The notes: generated from the sequence alone by a model not told the origin. DNA of 64,000 bases from Actinomycetales bacterium JB111 (GCA_900163555.1 FUHX01000043.1:24925-88924); one strand, 5' to 3'; shown: positions 1 to 9,669, counted from the stretch's first letter. Numbers and translations are program-made.

Positions 1-1
1 G

Positions 2-526
2 CACCTGGGGGCGGACGGCACCCCGACGAACGTCGAGCCCATCGCAACCTACGACGAGATGGACGTCCTCCTGGAGGACCGCTTCGCCCACTCCTCGATC
101 ATGGGGTGGACCGTGGACGACGGGACGAGCGAGGGTGCGGAGATCCGCGCCCAGTTCGTCGGCCCGACCGACTGGGACGCGACGGACGAGGTCATGGGCG
201 CCTCCGCGCAGAACCCCCCGCCGCCCGAGGGGTACGTCTACGTCACGCAGCGGATCTCCGTCTCGATGGAGAACGCGCCGGAGGGCGACGAGTTCGGCGC
301 GTGGCAGTCGGTCCTCGCCTACTGGGTGACGGAGGACGGCGAGGTGTACGCCGCGACCGCGTCGCTCGCCCCGGACGACCTCTACAGCCAGCCCAACGTG
401 ACGAACGACGGATCGGTCGAGGGGAACCTCATCTTCTGCCTGCCCGAGGACGCCCTCGACAACGGGTACTGGGCGATCTCGCTGTTCCACTCCTCGAACG
501 CGTACCTGCTCACGCCGCAGCGCTGA
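2..526 (+). CDS. Hypothetical, probably secreted protein (5' end outside window)
   Basis: The frame is open from the first complete codon of the window to a stop at 526, so the gene begins upstream. The visible 174 residues are acidic and rich in Trp, Tyr and Ser. Alternating hydrophobic segments near the C terminus suggest a beta-sandwich of the kind seen in extracytoplasmic DUF4352-like domains. A signal peptide or lipobox, if present, lies outside the window. The sequence ends with a single Cys near residue 145 and the tail AYLLTPQR. The next feature is rnpB on the opposite strand, so the two converge. I do not recognise a specific function; the secreted beta-sandwich reading is inference. 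Confidence 0.6.
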   Translation, partial: HLGADGTPTNVEPIATYDEMDVLLEDRFAHSSIMGWTVDDGTSEGAEIRAQFVGPTDWDATDEVMGASAQNPPPPEGYVYVTQRISVSMENAPEGDEFGAWQSVLAYWVTEDGEVYAATASLAPDDLYSQPNVTNDGSVEGNLIFCLPEDALDNGYWAISLFHSSNAYLLTPQR

Positions 527-545
527 GCGCGCGGGAGGGGGTGGG

Positions 546-922
<377 letters not shown>

Positions 923-986
923 AAGCGCCGAGTCTACCGCTCGGACGGACCGGCCGAGCGATGGTCCGCCCGGCTACTCTCCAGCG

Positions 987-1829
987 GTGCTCGTGCTGCT
1001 GCCCCCGTCCGAAGGCAAGACCGCTCCGACGTCCGGGGCACCCCTCGACCTGAGCTCGCTCTCGCTCGGCGGGCTGACCGACGCGCGGGCCGAGGTGCTC
1101 GCGTCACTCGCCGACGTCAGCGCCCGCCCCGACGCCCTGGAGCTGCTCAAGGCGCCCGCGGGCGCGGCCGACGAGGTGGCCGCCCAGCAGGACATCCACG
1201 GCCTGCCCACCGCACGTGCGGACGAGATCTTCACCGGCGTGCTGTTCGACCGGGCCGGCCTCGCGTCGATGTCCGACGAGGCGAAGGCCCGCGCCGAGGC
1301 CGAGATCCTCGTGATGTCGGCCGCCTTCGGCGCGCTCTCGCTCTCGGACCGCATCCCGGCCTACCGGCTCGGCGCGAGCGCGTCGCTCCCGGGCCTGCCC
1401 ACCATCGGCGCGTACTGGCGCCCGCACCTGTCCCGCGAGCTCGACGCCCGCGTGGACGGCGAGCTCGTGGTCGACTGCCGGTCGGGCGGCTACCGCTCGA
1501 TGTGGAAGGTCCCCCCGACGGCGGAGCTCGTCTCGGTCAGTGCCGTCACCGTCCGAGACGGCAAGCGTTCCGTCGTCTCGCACGACGCCAAGTACTTCCG
1601 GGGCCTCCTGGTCGGTCACCTCATGCGTCGCCCGGCCCCCTCCCCGACGTCGGGGGCGAGCCTCGTCGAGGCCGCGCACGAGCTGGTGGGCAGCGTTCGG
1701 TACGCGGCCGTGCCGGGCCGCGGAGGGAAGCCTCGCACCACGTGGACGCTCACGGGCGTGACGATGGAGCCCGCGCCGCGGCCGGGCGCCGCGAAGGAGC
1801 TCACCCTCGTCCTCACGCAGGAGCCCTGA
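987..1829 (+). CDS. yaaA: YaaA/UPF0246 family peroxide stress protein
   Basis: A 280-residue member of the UPF0246 (DUF328) family, whose E. coli member YaaA lowers intracellular free iron during hydrogen peroxide stress. The family N terminus LVLLPPSEGKT is present, as are the central YRLGAS motif and a C-terminal TWTLTGVTM stretch. Length is slightly above the E. coli protein (258 aa). The GTG start at 987 is chosen because the family motif begins immediately after it; there is no good Shine-Dalgarno site, so a leaderless transcript is possible. It starts 65 bp beyond rnpB, in the opposite orientation. Confidence 0.9.
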   Translation: MLVLLPPSEGKTAPTSGAPLDLSSLSLGGLTDARAEVLASLADVSARPDALELLKAPAGAADEVAAQQDIHGLPTARADEIFTGVLFDRAGLASMSDEAKARAEAEILVMSAAFGALSLSDRIPAYRLGASASLPGLPTIGAYWRPHLSRELDARVDGELVVDCRSGGYRSMWKVPPTAELVSVSAVTVRDGKRSVVSHDAKYFRGLLVGHLMRRPAPSPTSGASLVEAAHELVGSVRYAAVPGRGGKPRTTWTLTGVTMEPAPRPGAAKELTLVLTQEP

Positions 1830-1886
1830 CCGGGAAGGACCCGGCACAGCCTCCGCGCACCGGGCCGCGCCAGCGCCCCCACATCC

Positions 1887-1951
1887 CGTCGAGACGCCTC
1901 GAATCGGGACGCAGAACGTCGATCTGGGTCGGGAACCGAGGTGTCTCGACG
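1887..1951. repeat. Imperfect inverted repeat, 15-bp arms
   Basis: CGTCGAGACGCCTCG at 1887-1901 pairs with CGAGGTGTCTCGACG at 1937-1951 with one mismatch, around a 35-nt loop. It sits between convergent yaaA and the RNase H gene. There is no T tract, so it could be a bidirectional transcription stop or a dispersed palindromic element. Confidence 0.5.
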
Positions 1952-1993
1952 CAGGTTCAGGCGCCGGGTAGGTCGGCGAGCGAGACCGGCGGT

Positions 1994-3289
1994 TCAGCCG
2001 TCGACGGCCTCGCCCGGCGCGCCCACGTAGTTGACCTGACCGGTGAACCGGCCCTCGGGGTCCAGGCCGGAGACGCTGAGCATCGTCACCGATCCCGGTC
2101 GCACCCGCACGCGCCCCCATGCGCGCGGGTCGATGCCACCCACCAGGGCGACCGCCGTGCGCACGACCACCGCGTGCGCCACGAGGATGATCGTGCGTCC
2201 CTCGTCGCCCATGAAGTCACGCAGGACCTGGGCCACCCGGGCGCCGACCTGCCGGTGCGACTCCCCGCCCGGCGGCTGGTGGTCGATGTCCGCGCGGAAC
2301 TCGGCGAACCCCCCGGGCCACCCGGCGTTGATCTCCTGCTCGGTCAGCCCGTTCCACTCCCCGAACGTGACCTCGCGGAGACGGTCGTCGATCGTGGCGG
2401 CACCGGTGCCGAGGATCGCGGTGATCTCCTCCGCGGTCTGCCGGGTGCGGACCATGGGCGAGGCCAGCACGTCGACCTGGGTCAGGTCGACGCCGTCGCT
2501 CGGCGCCAGGGCCTTGATGAGGCGCCCCGCGTTGCGCGCGTGCTGCCGCCCCTCCTCGGTGAGGTCCGGTCCCGGGGTGTCCGAGCCGGAGTTCTTGCCC
2601 GCCACGGTCCAGGGCGTCACGCCGTGCCGCACCAGGTAGATCTTGTTGGCCGTCCCCAGTCGCATCGCCTGCTCGCTCGACTGCGCCCTTGGCGTCGCAT
2701 CGGAGGTCGCGGTGTCTGACGACCCGGTGTCGAACGAGTCGTCGTCGAAGAGCGAGGCCGGCTCGACCGGCACGGAAGCGCCCGACGACGACGCTCCCCC
2801 GCCCGAGGCGCCCCCGGCGGCCGGGCCGGGCTCCGTCGTCGGGGAATCTGCGGCTGACCCGCGCCACTCGTCGGTGTGCGCATCGGCCTTGGAGTCCATC
2901 GCCTTGTTGGCGAGGGCGTCGGCGAGCGTGTTCCTCGCGCGCGGCACCCAGGTGTAGGTCACGCGCGCGGGGTCGACGACGCCGCGGACCTCGGCGGCGA
3001 GGCGACGCATGTCGTCGTGCTTGATCTTCCACCGGCCGCTCATCTGCTCGACGACCAACTTGGAGTCCGCGCGGACCTCGATGACCGAGTCCGGGTCGAT
3101 GAGGTCCGCGGCGCGCAGGCCCTCGACGACGGCCGTGTACTCGGCGACGTTGTTCGTCGTCCGCCCGAGGTAGCCCGAGCGGGTGGCGAGGACCTCGCCG
3201 GTGTCGGCATCGGCCAGGTGCGACCCGTAGCCGGCGATGCCCGGGTTGCCGCGGGAGCCGCCGTCGGTGTGGATGACGATGCGCCTCAT
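1994..3289 (-). CDS. Bifunctional RNase HI / acid (histidine) phosphatase
   Basis: Two domains are visible in 431 residues. Residues 1-145 are RNase HI, with the four acidic catalytic positions in HTDGGSRGNPG, NVAEYT, ADSKLVVEQMSG and ARNTLADALANKAMD; it cuts RNA in RNA:DNA hybrids. A low-complexity Ser/Ala/Gly linker (about 150-215) leads to a histidine-phosphatase domain with RHGVTPW, FGEWNGL and a second catalytic His in LVAHAVVVRT. The architecture matches mycobacterial Rv2228c, which has RNase H and alpha-ribazole-phosphatase (CobC-like) activity. It overlaps the upstream coiled-coil gene by 4 bp, so the two are translationally coupled; Nif3 follows in the conserved actinobacterial order. 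Confidence 0.95.
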   Translation of the reverse strand: MRRIVIHTDGGSRGNPGIAGYGSHLADADTGEVLATRSGYLGRTTNNVAEYTAVVEGLRAADLIDPDSVIEVRADSKLVVEQMSGRWKIKHDDMRRLAAEVRGVVDPARVTYTWVPRARNTLADALANKAMDSKADAHTDEWRGSAADSPTTEPGPAAGGASGGGASSSGASVPVEPASLFDDDSFDTGSSDTATSDATPRAQSSEQAMRLGTANKIYLVRHGVTPWTVAGKNSGSDTPGPDLTEEGRQHARNAGRLIKALAPSDGVDLTQVDVLASPMVRTRQTAEEITAILGTGAATIDDRLREVTFGEWNGLTEQEINAGWPGGFAEFRADIDHQPPGGESHRQVGARVAQVLRDFMGDEGRTIILVAHAVVVRTAVALVGGIDPRAWGRVRVRPGSVTMLSVSGLDPEGRFTGQVNYVGAPGEAVDG

Positions 3290-4026
3290 CGACGGTCTCC
3301 GACCCGCACGAGGATGAACCCGTGGTCCTCGCTCACGATGACCTCGTCCTCCGGGGCGGTCTCGATGCGGGACTGCTCGGCGAGCGTGAAGTCGACCTGC
3401 ACGCCCTCGGTGCGCGCGCCGCGGACGGCGACGGCGCCCAGCCCCCCGGTCTGGCGCCGCGCGTACTCGTACTCCTCCAGCAGCTTCGGCGGGATCGTCG
3501 CCGCGAACGCGTCGCGCTCGGCCTGCTTGGCGACGATGTCGGCATCGATCCGCGAGACGGCGGCGTCCCGCTCGGTGCCGAGAGAGGCGAGGTCGGCGGC
3601 GACGGACTCCTTCTGGGCCGTGAGGGCGGCGACCTTGTTGTCCGCCTCCTCCGCGACCTCCATCGCCTCCAGCTCGATCTCCTCGAGGGTCTGCTGGCGC
3701 CCGGCGAGGTGGGCGAGCTCCTCCTGGAGGGCGACCAGCTCGCGGGACAGCCCCTCGCCCGAGTCGAGCCGGGCCTGGTCGCGCGCGGCGCGCTCGCGCA
3801 CCTGGGCGACGTCGGCCTCCGCCTTGTTCAGGGCGCGGCGGGCGTCGCCGGCGGCGGAGGTCGCGAGCACGAGCTCGTCGTGCAGGTCGGACTCCCGGCC
3901 GGTGAGGGACTCGATGTGGGCGAGCACCGGAAGGGAGCGGCGCTCGTGCGCGGCCTTCGCGAGTGCCGTGTCGATCTCCTGGAGGTCGAGCAGGCGGAGC
4001 TGGTCGACGAGGTGTGCGGTGGCCAC
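3286..4026 (-). CDS. Coiled-coil protein of the CT398/zf-RING_7 family with degenerate zinc ribbon
   Basis: A 246-residue protein whose central ~170 residues are a long Ala/Glu/Arg-rich coiled coil, typical of the family that includes Rv2229c. Family members normally end in a zinc ribbon with two Cys-x2-Cys pairs. Here the equivalent segment (about residues 199-244, ending HGFILVRVGDRR) keeps the length and the terminal ILVR motif but contains no cysteine, so it cannot bind zinc in the usual way. Function in the family is unknown. It lies between Nif3 and RNase HI/phosphatase and overlaps the latter, as in many actinobacteria. Confidence 0.85.
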   Translation of the reverse strand: MATAHLVDQLRLLDLQEIDTALAKAAHERRSLPVLAHIESLTGRESDLHDELVLATSAAGDARRALNKAEADVAQVRERAARDQARLDSGEGLSRELVALQEELAHLAGRQQTLEEIELEAMEVAEEADNKVAALTAQKESVAADLASLGTERDAAVSRIDADIVAKQAERDAFAATIPPKLLEEYEYARRQTGGLGAVAVRGARTEGVQVDFTLAEQSRIETAPEDEVIVSEDHGFILVRVGDRR

Positions 4027-4027
4027 G

Positions 4028-5281
4028 TCAGTTCCCTTCGGCGGGGCGATCGGATGGGGTGGGCGGCAGCTGGTCGGCCTCGGCCGACGGGGCCGGGGCT
4101 GCAGAGGCGCCGAGACGGCGGACCCAGGGGTCCGTCACGACGTCGGAGACGGTCACGTCGAGCGGGGCGCCGGCGGCCGACGCGTCCTCCCGCAGGCGCT
4201 CTGCGGCGACGTCGAGCCACGGGCGCTCGGTCGCCCAGTGCGTGGCGCCGATCAGATACGGCGTGCCGCCCGCGAGGTGCTCGGAGGCGGGGTGGTGCCG
4301 CAGGTCCGCGGTGACGTAGGCGTCCGCGCCGGCGCGGCGGGCGTCGGCGAGGAACGCGTCGCCGGATCCTCCGGAGACGGCGACCGTCCTGACGGGCGCG
4401 TCGAGGTCGCCGCCGACCGTGATACCGGCGGGCGTGGCCGGGAGTCGGTCCGCGACGAGCCGGGCGAACTCGCCCAGGGCGACCGGCTCGGGAAGGACGC
4501 CGATGCGGCCGTGGCCGGTTCCGGCGTCGGGGGTGGACGCGGGGTCGGCCGGGGCGGTCTCGTGGCGCAGCAGGGAGAAGGACGGTTCCTCGTACGGGTG
4601 AGCGGCGCGCAGCGCCGCGACGACGACCTCCTCGCTGCCTGCCGGGACGAGGAGCTCGAGGCGGTCCTCGACCACGCGCTCGACCGAGCCGATCTCACCG
4701 ATGGCCGGCCGGGCGCCGTCGAGCGGGCGGAAGGTGCCGGTACCCGTCACCGAGAAGGCTGCGCGCTCGTAGTCGCCCTGGCGGCCCGCTCCCGCCGCGG
4801 CGAGGGCGTCGATCAGGGACTCGGTGTGGGTGGTGGGCACGTGGACGACGAGCGTGGCGGGCGCGGCCGCGTCCCCCGACGCGCCGGATCCGGACGGCAC
4901 CAGCGGGCGCTGGTCGGTCAGCCCGAGGAGGTCGGCGAGCGCCTGGGAGACGCCGTCGACCGCGATGTCCGCGTTCGTGTGCGAGGTCAGCAGCGCACAT
5001 CCGCCGGCGATGAGGCGGTGGACGATGCGGCCCTTGTCCGTGTCCGCGGCGACCGTGGTGGTGCCGCGCAGGAACAGCGGGTGGTGGACCCAGAGCAGGT
5101 CCGCCCCCAGCTCGAGCGCCTCGGCCACGACCTCCGCCGTGGGGTCGACGGCCAGGTGGACGCGACGGATCTCGGTGAGCGGGTCGCCCACCACGAGGCC
5201 GACCGCGTCCCAGCTCTCGGCCGTGGCCGGCGGGTAGCGCCGGTGGACCGCGTCGACGAGGTCACGAAGGGCGAGCGGCAT
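4028..5281 (-). CDS. Nif3-like dinuclear metal-centre hexameric protein
   Basis: Member of the Nif3/YbgI/GTP cyclohydrolase 1 type 2 family; 417 residues when started at the ATG at 5281, where the family N terminus (LRDLVDAV...AESWDAVGLVVG) begins. Metal ligands are visible in LLWVHHPLFLRG and TSHTNADIAVDGV, and in the C-terminal half in TADLRHHPASEH and IGATHWATERPWL. The centre (about residues 120-260) holds the usual inserted domain. A longer in-frame extension upstream is rejected because it lacks family similarity and overlaps the divergent gene. The biochemical role of the family is not settled. Confidence 0.9.
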   Translation of the reverse strand: MPLALRDLVDAVHRRYPPATAESWDAVGLVVGDPLTEIRRVHLAVDPTAEVVAEALELGADLLWVHHPLFLRGTTTVAADTDKGRIVHRLIAGGCALLTSHTNADIAVDGVSQALADLLGLTDQRPLVPSGSGASGDAAAPATLVVHVPTTHTESLIDALAAAGAGRQGDYERAAFSVTGTGTFRPLDGARPAIGEIGSVERVVEDRLELLVPAGSEEVVVAALRAAHPYEEPSFSLLRHETAPADPASTPDAGTGHGRIGVLPEPVALGEFARLVADRLPATPAGITVGGDLDAPVRTVAVSGGSGDAFLADARRAGADAYVTADLRHHPASEHLAGGTPYLIGATHWATERPWLDVAAERLREDASAAGAPLDVTVSDVVTDPWVRRLGASAAPAPSAEADQLPPTPSDRPAEGN

Positions 5282-5363
5282 GGGGACGATCGTACGTGGC
5301 GGCGGGCGGGTCGTGCGGCGCCGCCCGCCGGCCGCCGGCCGCGGTCGACCGGCGGCCCGGGCG

Positions 5364-6731
5364 GTGACAATCGACAGCGGCACCGCCGTCGCACCCCCGT
5401 CGCACTCCCTCGCGCCGGCCGCGGCGTGGCACCCGCGTGCCCGCGGGGCCCTGACGGACCATGGCGAGGTGCACCTCCATGCTCCGCTGACCGGCCGGGA
5501 CGACGGCGGCGAGACCGCCCGCCTCCCCGGTTCCCGCCGCATCCGCGTCATCCTCACGGCGATCGTCGCGCCGCTGGTGCTGGCCACCCTCGTCGGGCTG
5601 ATCGCGCTGTGGCCGAGCGGCGACAGCCCGATCGGCGAGACCGAGCTCGTCGGGGACGGGCAGGCGCTCGTCGACGCCGTCGTCACGCAGCCCCCCGACC
5701 TCTCCGACCTCGCCACCGCGGAGATCGGCGTGGAGCTGACCGGCGGCAGCCACGACGGCCTCGAGACGACCGTCCTCGCGCCCCACCCGTCGGTGGCTGA
5801 GCAGATCGACGCCGGCGACCGCGTCCAGCTCCTCTACATGCCGCAGAACATCGGCACCGGCACCCTGTACTCGTTCTGGGACTTCGACCGCACCGCGCCG
5901 GTGGGGTGGCTCGCCGTGCTCTACCTCGTGGCGGTGCTCGCCGTCGCACGGCTCAAGGGACTCGCCGCGGTCCTCGGGCTCACGGCCTCCCTCGCCGTCG
6001 TCGCGTTCTTCATGCTCCCGGGACTGATGGAGGGCACGTCGCCCCTCCTGGTGGCCCTCGTGGGCTGCTCGGCCATGATGTTCCCGGCCGTCTACCTCGC
6101 CCACGGCGTCTCGGTCCGCACGACCACCGCGCTGCTCGGCACGTTCGGCGGCCTCGCGATCACGGTCGTCCTCGCCGTGTGGGGCACCGGCGCCGCGAAC
6201 CTCACCGGCTCCAGCGAGAACGGCATCACGCTCTACCAGTACTTCCCCGGCCTGTCCCTGTCCGACCTGCTCATGTGCGGCATCGTCATCGCCGGCCTCG
6301 GCGCACTCAACGACGTCACCATCACCCAGGCCTCCGCCGTGTGGGAGCTCGGCGCCGCGAACCCGTCGACCCCGAGGCGCACGCTCTTCCTCCAGGGCAT
6401 GCGCATCGGCCGCGACCACATCGCCTCGACCGTCTACACGCTCGCGTTCGCGTACGTCGGCACGTCGCTGCCGCTCATCATGCTGGCCTCGCTCGCGGAC
6501 CGGCCGCTCACCGACACCCTGCTGTCGGCCGAGATCGCCGAGGAGGTGGTGCGCACGCTCGTCTCCTCGATCGGCCTCGTCCTCGCGATCCCGTTGACGA
6601 CCGCGATCGCGGCCGTCCTCGTCCGGTCCGGCGGCACGAGGCCGGCCGTCACGGAGTCCTCCGCCGCGAGCCCCGCGGACTCCCCCGACGACGGCGCCCC
6701 GGCAGACGTCGTCGGCGCACCTTCGGTCTGA
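5364..6731 (+). CDS. YibE/F family integral membrane protein
   Basis: A YibE/F-like protein with an N-terminal membrane anchor (around IVAPLVLATLVGLIAL), an extracytoplasmic region of ~120 residues, then at least seven hydrophobic helices with the family motif region GALNDVTITQASAVWEL and LASLADRPL. Family members are predicted permeases of unknown substrate. The start is uncertain: GTG 5364 is chosen, but the frame is open to an ATG at 5280 that would overlap the divergent nif3 start codon. The basic N-terminal residues are cytoplasmic by the positive-inside rule. Its C-terminal tail is Ala/Pro-rich and disordered. Confidence 0.8.
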   Translation: MTIDSGTAVAPPSHSLAPAAAWHPRARGALTDHGEVHLHAPLTGRDDGGETARLPGSRRIRVILTAIVAPLVLATLVGLIALWPSGDSPIGETELVGDGQALVDAVVTQPPDLSDLATAEIGVELTGGSHDGLETTVLAPHPSVAEQIDAGDRVQLLYMPQNIGTGTLYSFWDFDRTAPVGWLAVLYLVAVLAVARLKGLAAVLGLTASLAVVAFFMLPGLMEGTSPLLVALVGCSAMMFPAVYLAHGVSVRTTTALLGTFGGLAITVVLAVWGTGAANLTGSSENGITLYQYFPGLSLSDLLMCGIVIAGLGALNDVTITQASAVWELGAANPSTPRRTLFLQGMRIGRDHIASTVYTLAFAYVGTSLPLIMLASLADRPLTDTLLSAEIAEEVVRTLVSSIGLVLAIPLTTAIAAVLVRSGGTRPAVTESSAASPADSPDDGAPADVVGAPSV

Positions 6732-6786
6732 CGCACCTCGGGCGGGTAGTCACCCGCCGCAGCCACGGCCGGCAGCTGACCGGCCC

Positions 6787-7560
6787 TCACGCCGCCCGCC
6801 TGCGGCGCATCGCCTTGCGCTCGCGCCTGAGGATGCGGGCGAGATCGACGATGCGCTCGCGGGGCATGCGCGTGGTCGGGCCCGAGATCGACATGCCCAT
6901 GCGCTGCTCGTTCGGACCGCTCACGGCGATGGCCAGCGAGGTCACGCCCTGCTCGACGTCGCCGTGGTTCTCCGACCACCCCCGCCTCCGGTCGGCGTCG
7001 AGCACCTCGACGAGCCGAGTGCGCGTGTAGCTCGCGCCGCTCGGGAGGGCGGGAAGCTCCTCGGACGGATACATGGCGGCCAGCTCCGCGGGCTCGAGAT
7101 CGCCGAGCAGCGCGCGCCCGAGCGACGTGCCGTGCGCGGGTCGCCTGCTGCGCTCGCGGCTGCTCACGCGGAGCACCGCCGGGGACTCGATCGCGCCGGA
7201 GTACAGGACCTCCGCCCCGACGAGTGCGCCGACCTGGACCGTCTCCCCGCACGACTCCGAGACCCGCTCCATCATCACCTGCAGGTGGGGCGGCGTGGAC
7301 TGGCCGAGGACGGCGTCGTGCACGAGTCCACCGAAGGCGGGCCCCACCCGGTACCGCGAGCCGGCCGTCCGCTCCGCGTACCCGTGGAACACGAGCATCG
7401 CGAGGAGTCGATGGGCGGTCGATGCGCCGACGCCCAGCTCGTCGCTCAGGTCCGCGACCGAGACGGCGTCGCGGCTGACGAGGAGCTCGAGGGCGCGGAG
7501 CGTCCGCGACACCCCGGCCACCGGATAGTTCGGGACGTGATGTCCCGCCGCGTCGGTCAC
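6787..7560 (-). CDS. IclR-family transcriptional regulator
   Basis: 257 residues: an N-terminal winged helix (about 14-75; LSDELGVGASTAHRLLAML is the recognition region) and a C-terminal IclR effector domain (80-245; GTSLGRALLGDLEP and VTSLAIAVSG are typical). IclR proteins bind small acids or aromatics and control adjacent catabolic genes. It is transcribed divergently from the class II aldolase and the orphan binding protein across a 239-bp region, which makes those two genes its likely targets. Confidence 0.92.
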   Translation of the reverse strand: MTDAAGHHVPNYPVAGVSRTLRALELLVSRDAVSVADLSDELGVGASTAHRLLAMLVFHGYAERTAGSRYRVGPAFGGLVHDAVLGQSTPPHLQVMMERVSESCGETVQVGALVGAEVLYSGAIESPAVLRVSSRERSRRPAHGTSLGRALLGDLEPAELAAMYPSEELPALPSGASYTRTRLVEVLDADRRRGWSENHGDVEQGVTSLAIAVSGPNEQRMGMSISGPTTRMPRERIVDLARILRRERKAMRRRRAA

Positions 7561-7799
7561 ATCGGCTCCCTGTCTCCTCGTCGAGATCCGCCCGGCAGGC
7601 CCGCTGGGTCACAGGTCCCGCCACCCCACACCCTTGCCCTGACAGGCGGCGGGCGCCCGCCCGGGATTCTCCCTGGAAGAACGGATTGCTCGCCCCGGGC
7701 GTGCGCCCCACCCTAGGTTCGCTGCCATCCGACGTCGACGTCGCACCGCGGCCACCCGCCGCACACCGCACCACCCACGCCTGCCAAGGAGCACCCGCC

Positions 7800-8501
7800 A
7801 TGCCGGACCAGTCGGCCGATCTCTCGGACCTGCGCGACCAGCTCGTCGCGGCCAACCACATCCTCGTGGCCCACAGGGTGCTCGACGCCTTCGGCCACGT
7901 CTCCGCCCGCGTGGACGAGGACTCCTTCCTCATCTCCCGCAACCTCGCGCCCGGCAGCGTCACCGCCGACGACCTGCAGCTGCACCACCTGGCCGGCGGC
8001 GTCGACTCCGCCGAGCGGCCGTACCTCGAGACCCACATCCACGCCGAGATCTACCGGGCCCGGCCGGACGTGCGAGCGATCGTCCACTCGCACTCCGCCT
8101 CGATCCTCCCGTTCGGCCTCACCGACACCGCGTTCGTCCCGGTCATGCACATGGCGAGCTTCCTCGGCGACGCCGTCCCCGTCTACGACCAGCGGGACGC
8201 GGTCGGCGACGGGACCGACCTCCTCGTCACCGACGAGGCACGCGGCCGGGCTCTCGCCACGACGCTCGGCGACCGCACGCTCGTCCTCATGCGCGGCCAC
8301 GGCTCGACCGCCGTCGGGGGATCCATCCCCGAGGTGACGTTCCGCGCGATCTACGCCGAGACCAACGCCTCGGTCCTCCTCGCCACCCTCCCCCTCGGCT
8401 CGCCGGTCGCCCTGTCCCCCGCCGAGTCCTCCACCGCCACGGCCTCCATCGGCGGGCAGATCGCCCGCGCGTGGAACGTCTGGCGATCCGCGATCGACTG
8501 A
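7800..8501 (+). CDS. Class II aldolase/adducin family protein
   Basis: 233 residues matching the L-fuculose-phosphate aldolase/AraD/adducin fold. Zinc ligands appear as THIHAEIY and IVHSHSAS, with a third histidine in LMRGHGSTAVG. The N-terminal block FGHVSARV is also typical. Members cleave or epimerise phosphorylated ketoses or decarboxylate related acids; the substrate here cannot be read. Translation starts at ATG 7800 after a CAAGGAG site. It is followed by an orphan binding protein 115 bp downstream, and an IclR regulator sits divergently, suggesting an inducible catabolic unit. Confidence 0.85.
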   Translation: MPDQSADLSDLRDQLVAANHILVAHRVLDAFGHVSARVDEDSFLISRNLAPGSVTADDLQLHHLAGGVDSAERPYLETHIHAEIYRARPDVRAIVHSHSASILPFGLTDTAFVPVMHMASFLGDAVPVYDQRDAVGDGTDLLVTDEARGRALATTLGDRTLVLMRGHGSTAVGGSIPEVTFRAIYAETNASVLLATLPLGSPVALSPAESSTATASIGGQIARAWNVWRSAID

Positions 8502-8616
8502 CACCGCGCCCGCCGACGCCGACCCGCACCATCCATTTCCCACCCACCGAGCACCCGCTCGGGCCCACCGGCGCACCGCCGCACCGGCCGGGCCACGACC
8601 CCGAAGGGGACCCGAC

Positions 8617-9591
8617 ATGCGCACCACCCACCGACCCGCCGTCCCGGCCCTGCTTGCGGCCACCCTCCTCACCGTCGCCGCCTGCTCCGGGGACGACGAC
8701 GACGCCTCCGGCGAGAGCTCCACCGACGAGAACGGACTGACCCCGGTCACCATCTCGACCCAGCCGATCGTCGACTCCGCGCCGCTCTACCTCGGCGTCG
8801 ACCAGGGCTTCTACGAGGAGGAGGGCATCGACCTCACGATCGAGAACGCGAGCGGCGGCGCGGCCGTCATCCCGTCGGTCGTCTCCGGCGAGCACCAGTT
8901 CGGCCGCGGGAACCTCCTGTCCACGATGATCGCCCGGGACCAGGGCCTGGACCTGGAGTGCATCGCGAACGCGAACTCCGCCCAGGGCGTCCCGGACTTC
9001 TCCGCGATCCTCACCGCGCCGGACTCCGGCATCGAGTCGCCCGCCGACCTCGAGGGGCACACCGTCTCGATCAACAACCTCAACAACATCGGCGAGGCCA
9101 TCATCCGCACCGCGATCGAGCGGGACGGCGGCGACCCGAGCCTCGTCGACTTCGTCGAGCTCGGCTTCGCCGAGGTCCCGCAGGCCATCGAGAGCGGCCA
9201 GATCGAGGCCGGCTGGGCAGTCGAGCCCTTCGTCACCGAGGCGCTCGACCTGGGCCAGGTCGCGATCTCCTGGCCGTTCTACGAGTTCCACGAGGACCTC
9301 GACGTCTCGTGCGTCTTCACCTCCGGGCAGGTCCTCGAGGAGGACCCGGAGCTCGTCGCCGCGTTCCAGCGCGCCACCGACCGGGCGCTCGAGTTCGCCG
9401 ACGAGAACCCGGACGAGGTCCGGCGCATCACCGGCACCTACACCGAGATCGACGAGAGCGTGCTGGAGCGGATGGTCCTCCCCCGGTTCACGCCCGAGAT
9501 GAGCCGCGAGGCCGCCGAGTTCCTCGCCGAGAAGGCGCTCGAGTACGGGATGCTCACGAACGAGCCCGACCTCGACGCCCTCCTCCCGTAG
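8617..9591 (+). CDS. NMT1/SsuA-like ABC substrate-binding lipoprotein (orphan, copy 1)
   Basis: 324 residues with a lipoprotein signal peptide ending at TVAAC (Cys near residue 22). The mature protein is an NMT1/THI5/SsuA-type binding protein: PLYLGVDQGFYEEEGIDL, GGAAVIPSVVSGEHQFG and AGWAVEPFVTEA are family signatures. Such lipoproteins deliver pyrimidines, sulfonates or related small molecules to an ABC permease, but no permease or ATPase gene is adjacent. The stretch ADENPDEVRRITGTYTE is identical in copy 4 (62353-63363), which shows recent common ancestry. A strong hairpin follows the stop. Confidence 0.9.
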   Translation: MRTTHRPAVPALLAATLLTVAACSGDDDDASGESSTDENGLTPVTISTQPIVDSAPLYLGVDQGFYEEEGIDLTIENASGGAAVIPSVVSGEHQFGRGNLLSTMIARDQGLDLECIANANSAQGVPDFSAILTAPDSGIESPADLEGHTVSINNLNNIGEAIIRTAIERDGGDPSLVDFVELGFAEVPQAIESGQIEAGWAVEPFVTEALDLGQVAISWPFYEFHEDLDVSCVFTSGQVLEEDPELVAAFQRATDRALEFADENPDEVRRITGTYTEIDESVLERMVLPRFTPEMSREAAEFLAEKALEYGMLTNEPDLDALLP

Positions 9592-9621
9592 CCCGTCGCG
9601 CCCGCCGCGAGGTGGGTGATC

Positions 9622-9669
9622 CCCGACGCCGATGGTGACGTGGATGGCCACGTCACCACCGGCGTCGGG
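9622..9669. terminator. Long hairpin after binding-protein gene
   Basis: Two perfect 10-bp helices stacked around a 2x2 internal loop: CCCGACGCCG (9622-9631) with CGGCGTCGGG (9660-9669), and GGTGACGTGG (9634-9643) with CCACGTCACC (9648-9657), with a 4-nt loop. There is no T run. It probably ends the aldolase/binding-protein transcript. Confidence 0.6.

Noticed and set aside
2876..5800. Long plus-strand open frame opposite RNase H, the coiled-coil gene and nif3
   Set aside because: It is antisense to three well-supported genes and has the low-complexity composition expected of a GC-rich shadow frame.
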